From Flavobacterium sp. Root901 (GTDB lineage: Bacteria > Bacteroidota > Bacteroidia > Flavobacteriales > Flavobacteriaceae), in NCBI RefSeq assembly GCF_001429765.1, contig NZ_LMJB01000006.1, positions 124,001-188,000 of the forward strand: a DNA stretch of 64,000 bases, read 5' to 3'. This document shows positions 23,578-31,564 of this stretch, in pieces. Within the stretch, counting starts at the first letter, position 1. Each line of letters starts with the position of its first letter. A program made the position numbers and the translations under genes. The notes beneath the pieces are model-generated. The model ran no database searches. It was not told the origin of the DNA and saw only the letters and a list, made by a program, of their open reading frames with translations.

Positions 23578-25767
23578 AATTTTTAGTATTTTCTCCGCAA
23601 GATTGCTCATCCAAATCAATTGCTCAATAACCATTGAGGCTTCCTGCATTTTAGCCTGACGGGTTTCTTTGTCAAGTTCATCATCAGTAGCAAGTCGTGT
23701 GAAATTTTTACGTTTCAGCTCTTCAAATTGTAAAGTCACATCTTCTTTATCAAAAAAAGTATCGGTTATAATTGTTTCATTTCGTAGAATGGAAATCGAA
23801 TGCTCTAGATTTGATAAAATAGTTTTTATAATATAATTAAATGACTCTGAAGCAGATGTTGTTTGATGCGATTGGATATAAGTAGATAATGACGCCAAAG
23901 CTGATAACAATGAATGATTTAAAACTACCAGTTTATTCACCAAAGGCATTGTTTTTTGCTTCGATTTGGGTTCCTGCATCATACGCTGAAAAGAGGTCAT
24001 AAGATTTCCTATTTCGACAAAAGCGTTTTTTCGTGATAACCTGTAAGAAGTAGGGACTTCTCCTTTTTTATTATAATAATCAGCGATTTCTTTTAAGTAA
24101 TTTTTATTGGCTCTAATCGAATTTTCAATGTGAATTGGTGTATTTATAAATTCCCAGGCCGGCCATAAAAACTGATTGGCAATAAAAGCTAAAGCTGCTC
24201 CGGCAAGCGAATCTAATATTCTAAACTGAATTACTTCAACAACATTTGGAGTTAAAATTCCGTAAATAAAAACAACATACATGGTTACAAAAGTTGCGCT
24301 TATTTTGTAATTGATTTGTGTAAACGAAATTCCCAAAAGCATGCAGACAATCGAGAAAATGCTCAAAACAACGTGGTTTTGAATTACAGATACAATTCCA
24401 AAAGCGATGAGTCCCCCTAAAATAGTTCCGAAGATTCTATTGTAAGAACGTTCTTTTGTTAAGCCGTAACCGGGACGCATAATTACAACGATTGTCAATA
24501 AAATCCAGTAATTATTTTGAAGATGTAATAACTGTCCTAACACAAAACCAAGCAGAATTGTAATGGTTAAACGAAGGGAATGCCTGAAAATTGAAGAAGA
24601 ATAGCTTAAATTTTCCGTCAGTGTCCTTAAAGGATAATATTGCGGCGTTAAGAATTTTTCCAGTTCCTTATCTTTGTCTTTTAGTTTATAAGACTGCATT
24701 GCCAATGACAAAGCACGCTGAATAATTTTTATTTTACCAACCTGATTTTTAGCGTATTTAAGCATGTTAGTCAGCATCAATACACCTTCTGCTGCTTCTT
24801 CTTTGCCTAGGGTTTTTTCATAATCAAAAATGGCAAATTCCAGTGCATCCAATTCATCTTTTAAATCATTTTTATCTACATACACCGCAATATGATGCAC
24901 ATTTTTAGAAAGCTTTTTAAGAGTTGACGCCAGCTTGTAAGCCACATTTTGATAAGTGCGTAAAACTTCCGGATGTCTGGCAAATTTTTCATGAAGCTTA
25001 CTGTGATCAAAAGAAGTATAAAGGGCCAGTTCCTGAATTTCTACCAAGGTAATAAACACCAAAAGCATTTTACGATTCTGGCTCGTGGTTCCGGAAGTAT
25101 TCTGATTGCCAATAAGCATTTTTCGAAGATCTTCATGAATTAAATTAAGATCGACTTGTATCGCCAGTTGTTTTTCAATTATTTTTTGTCGGTTGGCTTC
25201 AGGACTCCATAAATCTCCTCTTAACTTTAAATATTTCGCTGTCAGCTTGATTCCTTCGGCAATTTGTAATTCAACATATTTATAAGGCTGTACAAAATGA
25301 AAAACAAGCGAAACAATCAGATATAAAATCCCTCCAATAAAAATAAAACCGGAATATTGAAAAGCCTCCCAGCCTTCATGTAAATGTGCAAATGATAATG
25401 AAATCGATAACAATGCAGAAAAGGAAACTAAAGTGGCACGCTGTCCGTAAACGGAAATCATTGAACATAAAAACAATAAAAATCCTAAAAACGGATAAAA
25501 TAAAAGAGGAAAAGGGTAAGCAAGATTTACTAATAAATTAACACCGGAAACAATTAACGATGCAACAATTAATCCTTTAATTTTATGACTTAAAGAACTC
25601 GGAATATCACTCGGATAAGTATAAAAAGCTCCAAGTGCAATAGTAAAACCTATTTCAAAATGGCCTAAAAAATTCAAAATCAGAACAGGTACGACTGAGG
25701 CAATAGTAACTTTTGATGCATTTAAAAAAGAAGTACTGTTGGTGAATTTTGAGATTCGTTCAAGCAT
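23545..25767 (-). CDS. FUSC family inner-membrane protein (YccS/YhfK-like)
   Basis: About 740 residues with the YccS architecture: two sets of membrane helices (roughly residues 15-150 and 375-505), each followed by a cytoplasmic domain. NYWILLTIVVIMRPGYGLTKERSYNRIFGT is the fusaric-acid-resistance (FUSC) signature. Family members are putative efflux proteins for aromatic acids or similar compounds. I chose the ATG at 25767 (MLERISKFTNSTSF): longer reading starts at 25839, but a -7 element TAACTTTG (25793-25786) lies inside that extension. Confidence 0.88.
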   Translation of the reverse strand: MLERISKFTNSTSFLNASKVTIASVVPVLILNFLGHFEIGFTIALGAFYTYPSDIPSSLSHKIKGLIVASLIVSGVNLLVNLAYPFPLLFYPFLGFLLFLCSMISVYGQRATLVSFSALLSISLSFAHLHEGWEAFQYSGFIFIGGILYLIVSLVFHFVQPYKYVELQIAEGIKLTAKYLKLRGDLWSPEANRQKIIEKQLAIQVDLNLIHEDLRKMLIGNQNTSGTTSQNRKMLLVFITLVEIQELALYTSFDHSKLHEKFARHPEVLRTYQNVAYKLASTLKKLSKNVHHIAVYVDKNDLKDELDALEFAIFDYEKTLGKEEAAEGVLMLTNMLKYAKNQVGKIKIIQRALSLAMQSYKLKDKDKELEKFLTPQYYPLRTLTENLSYSSSIFRHSLRLTITILLGFVLGQLLHLQNNYWILLTIVVIMRPGYGLTKERSYNRIFGTILGGLIAFGIVSVIQNHVVLSIFSIVCMLLGISFTQINYKISATFVTMYVVFIYGILTPNVVEVIQFRILDSLAGAALAFIANQFLWPAWEFINTPIHIENSIRANKNYLKEIADYYNKKGEVPTSYRLSRKNAFVEIGNLMTSFQRMMQEPKSKQKTMPLVNKLVVLNHSLLSALASLSTYIQSHQTTSASESFNYIIKTILSNLEHSISILRNETIITDTFFDKEDVTLQFEELKRKNFTRLATDDELDKETRQAKMQEASMVIEQLIWMSNLAEKILKITKELKAIKND

Positions 25768-25785
25768 TATAGTGAGGTTTAGTAA

Positions 25786-25793
25786 CAAAGTTA
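25786..25793 (-). promoter_or_regulatory. -7 element of the FUSC gene
   Basis: TAACTTTG on the minus strand, 18 bp before the ATG at 25767. It fixes the start codon choice. Confidence 0.6.
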
Positions 25794-25968
25794 AGAATTG
25801 TACGAAATATTTTGGCATAATTATAGCGGAGTTTTCCATAGCACATAAAAATTATGTTATAATGTAGCTTTAGAACGCATCGTTGACTATTTTTTACTAT
25901 TTTTGCCAGCTGAATTATGTGAACCGAATTTAAGGTTTTCGTTCTATAAAAACATTAAATAATTACAA

Positions 25969-26559
25969 ATGATTTTACCAATTGTAGGATATGGTGATCC
26001 TGTTTTAAGAAAAGTAGGAACGGCGGTTACGCCAGATTATCCAAACTTAAAAGAGACAATAGCAAACATGTATGAAACCATGTATAATGCTTTAGGAGTT
26101 GGACTGGCTGCACCGCAGGTAGGTCTGCCTATTCGCATATTTGTTATTGACACAACTCCTTTTAGTGATGACGATGATTTACCAGAGAATGAGCAAAAAG
26201 ATTTAAAAGGTTTCAAAAGAACTTTTATCAATGCTAAAATCGTTAAAGAAGAAGGTGAGGAGTGGAGTTTTAATGAAGGATGTCTGAGTATACCGGATGT
26301 TCGTGAAGATGTGTACAGAAAACCAACTGTTACAATTGAATACTGCGAAGAAGATTTTGTAATGAAAAGAGAGGTTTTTGATGGTTTAATTGCGAGGGTT
26401 ATTCAACATGAATATGACCATATCGAAGGGGTTTTATTTACAGATAAAATATCTTCTTTGAAAAAACGTTTGATTCAAAAGAAATTAAAAAACATAACCG
26501 AAGGCAAAACTTTTCAGGAATACAGAATGAAATTTGCTGCCGCTAAAAAAGGGAGATAA
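25969..26559 (+). CDS. def: Peptide deformylase
   Basis: Removes the N-formyl group from nascent proteins. The 196-residue protein has all three family motifs: GVGLAAPQVG, EGCLSIP with the metal-binding Cys, and QHEYDHIEGVLF with the two metal-binding His and catalytic Glu. A -7 element TATTTTTG at 25898-25905 gives a leader of about 60 nt. Bacteroidetes-type insertions are visible (a DDDDLPENEQKDLKG loop). It is followed by the DUF5606 gene in the same direction. Confidence 0.95.
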   Translation: MILPIVGYGDPVLRKVGTAVTPDYPNLKETIANMYETMYNALGVGLAAPQVGLPIRIFVIDTTPFSDDDDLPENEQKDLKGFKRTFINAKIVKEEGEEWSFNEGCLSIPDVREDVYRKPTVTIEYCEEDFVMKREVFDGLIARVIQHEYDHIEGVLFTDKISSLKKRLIQKKLKNITEGKTFQEYRMKFAAAKKGR

Positions 26560-26617
26560 AAGTTCCTAGGGAACATTAATAAAAAGACAAAAATTCTTAA
26601 TACTAATTTTAATAAAC

Positions 26618-27115
26618 ATGAATTTAGACAAAATTTTAGCCATTTCTGGGAAACCAGGTTTATATGTATTGAAGGTGCAGACACGTACAGGTTTTGTGGC
26701 AGAATCATTATTAGACGGAAAAAAAATTACGGTGAACTTAAAAAGTAATGTAAGTTTACTATCAGAAATTTCAATTTATACATACGAAGGAGAAAAACCG
26801 CTGACTGAAGTAATGCAGAAAATTGCATCTAAAGAAAATAACGGTCAGGCAATTTCTCATAAAGAAGATAATGCGACTTTAGCTGCTTATTTTAAAGAAA
26901 TTTTACCGGATTATGATGAGGAAAGAGTTTATGCTTCTGATATTAAAAAAGTATTAAACTGGTATAATACACTTCAGGCTAAAGGTTTAGTTACTGATTT
27001 GGCTCCGGCGGCGGCTGAAGCAAAAGAAGAAACTCCGGCTGAAGAAAAACCAAAGAAAGCTCCTGCAGCTAAAAAAGCTCCTGCTAAAAAGGCAGCGGCT
27101 AAAGAAGAAGAATAG
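26618..27115 (+). CDS. DUF5606 family protein with Lys/Ala-rich tail
   Basis: The 165-residue protein has a conserved N-terminal domain (MNLDKILAISGKPGLYVLK, then FVAESLLDGKKITV) found mainly in Bacteroidetes and of unknown function. Residues from about 130 form a histone-H1-like tail of repeated Ala, Pro, Lys and Glu (KKAPAAKKAPAKKAAAKEEE). The tail may bind nucleic acid or ribosomes; that is inference from composition. It lies 58 bp after def, so co-transcription is likely. Confidence 0.85.
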   Translation: MNLDKILAISGKPGLYVLKVQTRTGFVAESLLDGKKITVNLKSNVSLLSEISIYTYEGEKPLTEVMQKIASKENNGQAISHKEDNATLAAYFKEILPDYDEERVYASDIKKVLNWYNTLQAKGLVTDLAPAAAEAKEETPAEEKPKKAPAAKKAPAKKAAAKEEE

Positions 27116-27139
27116 TAGTTTTTACATTCAAAATATATT

Positions 27140-27174
27140 AATCCTGTTGAGATGTTTTCTTGACAGGATTTTTT
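27140..27174 (+). terminator. Stem-loop terminator after the DUF5606 gene
   Basis: AATCCTGT (27140-27147) pairs with ACAGGATT (27163-27170) and is followed by a T run. Confidence 0.75.
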
Positions 27175-27213
27175 ACTTTTACATTATTGGTTAAACCGAA
27201 AAAAAACTTCAAA

Positions 27214-27984
27214 ATGAGCAAAGAACTTCAGCTAAAAGCCTTCGAAAGACTATTAATTATAATGGACGAACTTCGTGAACAATGTCCGTGGGATAAAAAA
27301 CAGACACTGCAGACATTAAGGCATTTAACTATTGAAGAAACCTATGAATTAGGCGATGCTATTTTGGATAATGATTTAAACGAGGTTAAAAAAGAACTCG
27401 GGGATTTATTGCTGCATATTGTTTTTTATGCTAAAATAGGTTCAGAAACCAATGATTTTGATATTGCTGATGTCTGCAATGAAATCTGCGATAAATTAAT
27501 TCACCGTCATCCTCATATTTATTCTGATACAGTTGTAAAAGATGAAGAAGAAGTAAAACAAAACTGGGAAAAATTAAAACTTAAAGAAGGAAAAAAATCT
27601 GTTTTAGAAGGAGTTCCAAGAAGTTTGCCTGCGTTGGTAAAAGCCAGCAGAATTCAGGATAAAGTAAAAGGGGTTGGTTTTGACTGGGAAGAGCCTCATC
27701 AGGTTTGGGATAAAGTGCAGGAAGAACTTGAGGAATTGCAAGTTGAAATAAAAGCAGGAGATCAGGATAAAATAGAAGCCGAGTTTGGTGACGTGTTGTT
27801 TTCAATGATCAATTATGCGCGCTTTTTAAATGTAAACCCGGAAGATGCTTTAGAACGTACGAATAAAAAATTTATCAGTCGTTTTCAATATTTAGAGAGT
27901 AAAGCAGTAGAATTAGGAAAACCTTTAATGGATATGACTTTGGCAGAAATGGATGTTTTTTGGAATGAAGCTAAAAAGCAGTAA
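27214..27984 (+). CDS. mazG: Nucleoside triphosphate pyrophosphohydrolase MazG
   Basis: Hydrolyses NTPs and dNTPs to monophosphates plus pyrophosphate, as a house-cleaning enzyme. About 256 residues with two MazG domains: LREQCPWDKKQTLQTLRHLTIEETYEL and KKELGDLLLHIVFYAKI in the first, then ELEELQVEIK and EAEFGDVLFSMINYARF in the second. I chose the ATG at 27214 (MSKELQLKAFERLL), because an 18-residue extension overlaps the upstream terminator. Tail to tail with the Crp/Fnr gene (4-bp gap). Confidence 0.93.
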   Translation: MSKELQLKAFERLLIIMDELREQCPWDKKQTLQTLRHLTIEETYELGDAILDNDLNEVKKELGDLLLHIVFYAKIGSETNDFDIADVCNEICDKLIHRHPHIYSDTVVKDEEEVKQNWEKLKLKEGKKSVLEGVPRSLPALVKASRIQDKVKGVGFDWEEPHQVWDKVQEELEELQVEIKAGDQDKIEAEFGDVLFSMINYARFLNVNPEDALERTNKKFISRFQYLESKAVELGKPLMDMTLAEMDVFWNEAKKQ

Positions 27985-27988
27985 GCTA

Positions 27989-28669
27989 TTATTCCGCCAT
28001 TTTCTTTAGCGCTTTTACGTTTTTCAGTATAATTTTTTTACCTGCTAACTCAATTAATTCCAATTTATTAAAATCAGATAATAATCGGATGCAGCTTTCA
28101 GTGGCAGTACCAATTATTCCGGCAAGTTCTTCTCGTGTAAGCTGTACTTTTAAAGTTTTATCGGGATTTTCACCAAAGTCATCGTGCAGCTGCAGTAAAG
28201 TTTCTGCCAAACGCTGTTTTACCGTTTTCTGAACTAAAGCAATTTTATCGTTTTCAGATTCTTTTAAATCTTCACATACAGACTGCATCAAATTCAAAGA
28301 AAACTGATTGTTATTATTAAAAAAATGTATGATTTCACTTTTTGGAATAAAGCAGACTTCCATGTCAGCAATCGCTTTGGCAGATAAGTTTGCAGGTTCA
28401 TTACTAATCATGGAGCGCTGTCCCAAAAGTTCGCCGGATTTTACAAGCTTAACAATTTGATCTTTTCCGTTGGCACTTAATTTAGAAAGCTTTCCAACTC
28501 CGTCTTTAACACAAAAAACACCATTGGTAACTTCACCTTCTTCAAAAATAGCTTCACCTTTTTTGATAGTATAGGTTGTTTTGCTATTGGCCAGTTTTAT
28601 TACCTCATCTTTATTAAGGGCTTTTAAAGATGAAAGCTGACGAACAATACATTGATCACATTTATTCAT
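27989..28669 (-). CDS. Crp/Fnr family transcription regulator, probable regulator of the cbb3 locus
   Basis: About 226 residues: an N-terminal CxxC (MNKCDQCIVRQL), a cyclic-nucleotide-binding-type beta-roll (KKGEAIFEEGEVTNGVFCVK and GELLGQRSMI) and a C-terminal winged helix. The recognition region TATESCIRLLSDF keeps the Glu and Arg used by FNR but has Ile where FNR has Ser. The N-terminal cysteines hint at redox or Fe-S sensing, though only two are close together. I chose the ATG at 28669; a TTG extension runs into a -7 element TAATTTTG (28695-28688). It is divergent from ccoI, and palindromes at three nearby promoters are its likely targets. Confidence 0.9.
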   Translation of the reverse strand: MNKCDQCIVRQLSSLKALNKDEVIKLANSKTTYTIKKGEAIFEEGEVTNGVFCVKDGVGKLSKLSANGKDQIVKLVKSGELLGQRSMISNEPANLSAKAIADMEVCFIPKSEIIHFFNNNNQFSLNLMQSVCEDLKESENDKIALVQKTVKQRLAETLLQLHDDFGENPDKTLKVQLTREELAGIIGTATESCIRLLSDFNKLELIELAGKKIILKNVKALKKMAE

Positions 28670-28805
28670 AGCAAAATTAATTTGATGCAAAATTAATGAA
28701 TTATTGCGTCTTAAAGGTATTATTAAGGTTTAAAAATAATGAAAAAGGACATTATTGCAGTTTGAAGATTTAATTTTAGTAATTTAGAAATCGATTTTAA
28801 TGAAC

Positions 28806-28849
28806 ATGATAAATGTCATATTTAATGTCACCGCTTATTTGGAATTTTG
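28806..28849 (+). promoter_or_regulatory. Crp/Fnr-type site and promoter of ccoI
   Basis: ATGATAAATGTCAT (28806-28819) is a near-perfect dyad. A -7-like GAATTTTG (28842-28849, one mismatch to TAnnTTTG) ends 36.5 bp from the dyad centre, which places the dyad at about -41.5. The same geometry recurs at two more promoters in this locus. Confidence 0.75.
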
Positions 28850-28869
28850 CTAATTAAAAAAAACAAATT

Positions 28870-31257
28870 ATGAGTGAGCAGAGTTGTTTTCATTGCGGGT
28901 TAACTATACCTCATAATGAAGAAATCAATTTTGATGAGAAAAAATTTTGTTGTACAGGCTGTAAAACAGTTTACGAAATTTTTAGTCTTAATGATTTAAC
29001 CTGCTATTATGATTTTGAAAAATCGCCGGGAGCAACTCCGCAGGACATTAAAGGAAAGTATGACTTTTTAGAAAATGAAACGATTTTGGCAAAAGTTCTT
29101 GAATTTCAGGAAGGAAATACTTCAATAGTTTCATTAAATATACCTCATATTCACTGCAGTTCATGCATCTGGATTCTTGAAAACCTCAACCGTTTACAGC
29201 CGGGAATAAATATATCACAGGTTAATTTTCCGGAAAAAAAAGTTCGGATTACATTCAATTCTGAAAAAGTTTCTCTTAAAACCATTGTTAACTTATTGAG
29301 CTCAATTGGTTACGAACCTTATATTAGTTTAGAAAATTACGAAGCCGGAAAAAATAAATTAGACAGAAGTCTGACATACAAGGCTGGAGTTGCCTTTTTC
29401 TGTTTCGGAAATATCATGCTGCTCTCGTTTCCGGAATATTTTGAATTAAAAGAATTTTGGTTAGATAATTACAAACCATTTTTTAGAATTTTGATTTTTC
29501 TTTTAGCCCTTCCAAGTTTTTTTTATTCAGCGAGTGGTTATTATGTTTCAGCCTATCATAGTATCAGAACCAGAATGTTAAATATCGACATTCCTATTGC
29601 TTTAGGAATTATTGTGATGTTTATTCGAAGTACTTATGATATGTTAATGGATCATGGTCCGGGATTTTTTGACAGCTTAGCCAGTTTGGTTTTCTTCATG
29701 CTTCTTGGTAAAATGTTTCAAACCAAAACCTACAGTTTTTTAAGTTTTGAAAGAGATTTTAAATCTTATTTTCCAATCGCAGTTACCAGAATTAATTCTG
29801 ATGCATCAGAAGAAAGCGTGCCAATCTATGATGTTCTTAAAGGAAATCGCTTGTTAATCAGAAATCAGGAATTAATTCCCGTAGATGGAATTCTGATAAG
29901 CGAAAAAGCTGAAATCGATTATAGTTTTGTTACAGGAGAAGCAGTTCCGATTACCAAAAAATCAGGAGATAAAATTTTTGCCGGAGGAAAACAGATTGGA
30001 AAAGTAATCGAAATGGAAGTATTGCATTCTGTTTCACAGAGTTATTTGACACAACTGTGGAGCAACGAAATATTTCAGAAAAAAGTAGACCAAAAGCACA
30101 AAACAATTACCGATACAGTCAGTCGTTATTTTACACCAATTTTACTGCTTATAGCTTTTGCCGGATTTGGTTATTGGATATTTTTTGATGCCAACACAGC
30201 TTTCAATGTTTTTACGGCTGTTTTAATCGTGGCATGTCCTTGCGCGCTTGCACTAACTGCACCTTTTACTTTTGGGAACATTCTCAGGATAATGGGTAAA
30301 CAAAAAATGTATCTTAAAAATGCTTTGGTAATAGAACAATTAGCTAAAGTTGATACCATAGTTTTTGATAAAACAGGAACCATTACAACCAATAAAAAAT
30401 CGAATATTTTATATGAAGGAACTCCTTTATCAGATGAAAATTTATCTTTGATAAAAAACGTCCTTCGTGGTTCCAATCATCCGTTGAGCAGAATGCTTTA
30501 TGATTTTCTTCCTCAAAATAAGAAAATGAAAATAAATGATTTTCAGGAAATAACGGGCAGAGGCATTTTGGCTTTCGCCGAAGGAAAAGAAATAAAAATT
30601 GGCTCATCAACGTTTGTAGAAAGTCCAGTTTCAGATTTATCCGAAATCGAAAAAACCGGACTTCATATTAGAATAGAGAATGTATATTACGGGAAATTTG
30701 TTTTCCAAAACCAATATCGGGAAGGTTTGCAGGAATTATTTGCAGCATTAAGCAATGAGTATACTATAAAGGTGCTGTCAGGCGATAATGACGGAGAAAA
30801 AGAAAATCTGGAAGCTATTTTGCCAAAAAATACAGAACTGATTTTTAACCAAAAACCAGAGCAAAAACTCGAGTTTATAAAAAAACTGCAGGAAACCGGA
30901 AAAAATGTTATGATGGTAGGAGATGGTTTAAATGATGCAGGAGCCTTGGCACAGAGTAATGTTGGGGTTTCTGTTTCAGAAAACGTAAATGTGTTTTCTC
31001 CGGCATGTGATGCTATTTTAGATGCAGGCGAATTTTCAAGATTAAATTACTTCTTAAAACTTTCTCATAAAGCGATACTGATTATTAAAATGAGCTTTGG
31101 TTTATCGCTTCTTTATAATGTCGTTGGACTCACATTTGCGGTCACCGGAAATCTGCTTCCTTTGGTTGCTGCCATCATAATGCCACTAAGTACAATTACC
31201 ATTGTGAGTTTTGTAACTTTTATGTCTAACTATTTCATTGCTAGAAATTTAAGATAG
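28870..31257 (+). CDS. ccoI: Copper-translocating P-type ATPase of the CcoI/FixI type
   Basis: Pumps copper for cbb3 oxidase assembly. The 795-residue protein starts with a cysteine-rich metal-binding domain (Cys6, Cys9, Cys27, Cys28, Cys31), then an HMA domain with HCSSCIW (about 97-103). The membrane part carries CPCALALTAP, and the cytoplasmic part carries VTGEAVP, DKTGTIT and MVGDGLNDAGAL, a complete P1B-ATPase set. The cysteine-rich N-terminal domain is specific to the CcoI/FixI group. It is first in the locus, with its own Crp/Fnr-type promoter; ccoS follows after a second such promoter. Confidence 0.94.
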   Translation: MSEQSCFHCGLTIPHNEEINFDEKKFCCTGCKTVYEIFSLNDLTCYYDFEKSPGATPQDIKGKYDFLENETILAKVLEFQEGNTSIVSLNIPHIHCSSCIWILENLNRLQPGINISQVNFPEKKVRITFNSEKVSLKTIVNLLSSIGYEPYISLENYEAGKNKLDRSLTYKAGVAFFCFGNIMLLSFPEYFELKEFWLDNYKPFFRILIFLLALPSFFYSASGYYVSAYHSIRTRMLNIDIPIALGIIVMFIRSTYDMLMDHGPGFFDSLASLVFFMLLGKMFQTKTYSFLSFERDFKSYFPIAVTRINSDASEESVPIYDVLKGNRLLIRNQELIPVDGILISEKAEIDYSFVTGEAVPITKKSGDKIFAGGKQIGKVIEMEVLHSVSQSYLTQLWSNEIFQKKVDQKHKTITDTVSRYFTPILLLIAFAGFGYWIFFDANTAFNVFTAVLIVACPCALALTAPFTFGNILRIMGKQKMYLKNALVIEQLAKVDTIVFDKTGTITTNKKSNILYEGTPLSDENLSLIKNVLRGSNHPLSRMLYDFLPQNKKMKINDFQEITGRGILAFAEGKEIKIGSSTFVESPVSDLSEIEKTGLHIRIENVYYGKFVFQNQYREGLQELFAALSNEYTIKVLSGDNDGEKENLEAILPKNTELIFNQKPEQKLEFIKKLQETGKNVMMVGDGLNDAGALAQSNVGVSVSENVNVFSPACDAILDAGEFSRLNYFLKLSHKAILIIKMSFGLSLLYNVVGLTFAVTGNLLPLVAAIIMPLSTITIVSFVTFMSNYFIARNLR

Positions 31258-31310
31258 ATTTCTGTAATTGTAAGATTATTTTTTTTAATTTTATACTTCT
31301 TCTATCAACC

Positions 31311-31354
31311 ATGATAATTATCATATTTTAAACGCCGCGTACCTAGTAATTTTG
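31311..31354 (+). promoter_or_regulatory. Crp/Fnr-type site and promoter of the ccoS-ccoNOQPGH operon
   Basis: ATGATAATTATCAT (31311-31324) is a perfect 14-bp palindrome. A perfect -7 element TAATTTTG (31347-31354) ends 36.5 bp from its centre, identical to the ccoI and hemN promoters. The leader to the ccoS ATG is about 15 nt. Confidence 0.85.
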
Positions 31355-31372
31355 TTAACATAAATTTACGGT

Positions 31373-31561
31373 ATGAGTGTTATTTATCTATTAATTTCAG
31401 TAAGTATTTTCGTGGCAGTTTGTTTCTTTATTGCCTTCATTATCGCTGTCAAAACAGGTCAGTATGATGATGATTATACTCCCTCGGTCAGAATTCTTTT
31501 TGATGACGAGACCAAAATTACTTCCCCAAATAATTCATCAATCGAAGAAAAACAAGTTTAA
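31373..31561 (+). CDS. ccoS: cbb3 oxidase assembly protein CcoS
   Basis: A 62-residue single-span membrane protein: SVIYLLISVSIFVAVCFFIAF (about 2-22) followed by AVKTGQYDDDYTPSVRILFDDE. The GQ(Y/F)DD..(T/S)P..RIL(F)DDE segment is the CcoS signature. CcoS is needed to deliver cofactors, probably heme or copper, to the oxidase. It lies 3 bp before ccoNO, and it is first in the operon here, whereas in proteobacteria it usually follows ccoI. Confidence 0.93.
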   Translation: MSVIYLLISVSIFVAVCFFIAFIIAVKTGQYDDDYTPSVRILFDDETKITSPNNSSIEEKQV

Positions 31562-31564
31562 ATT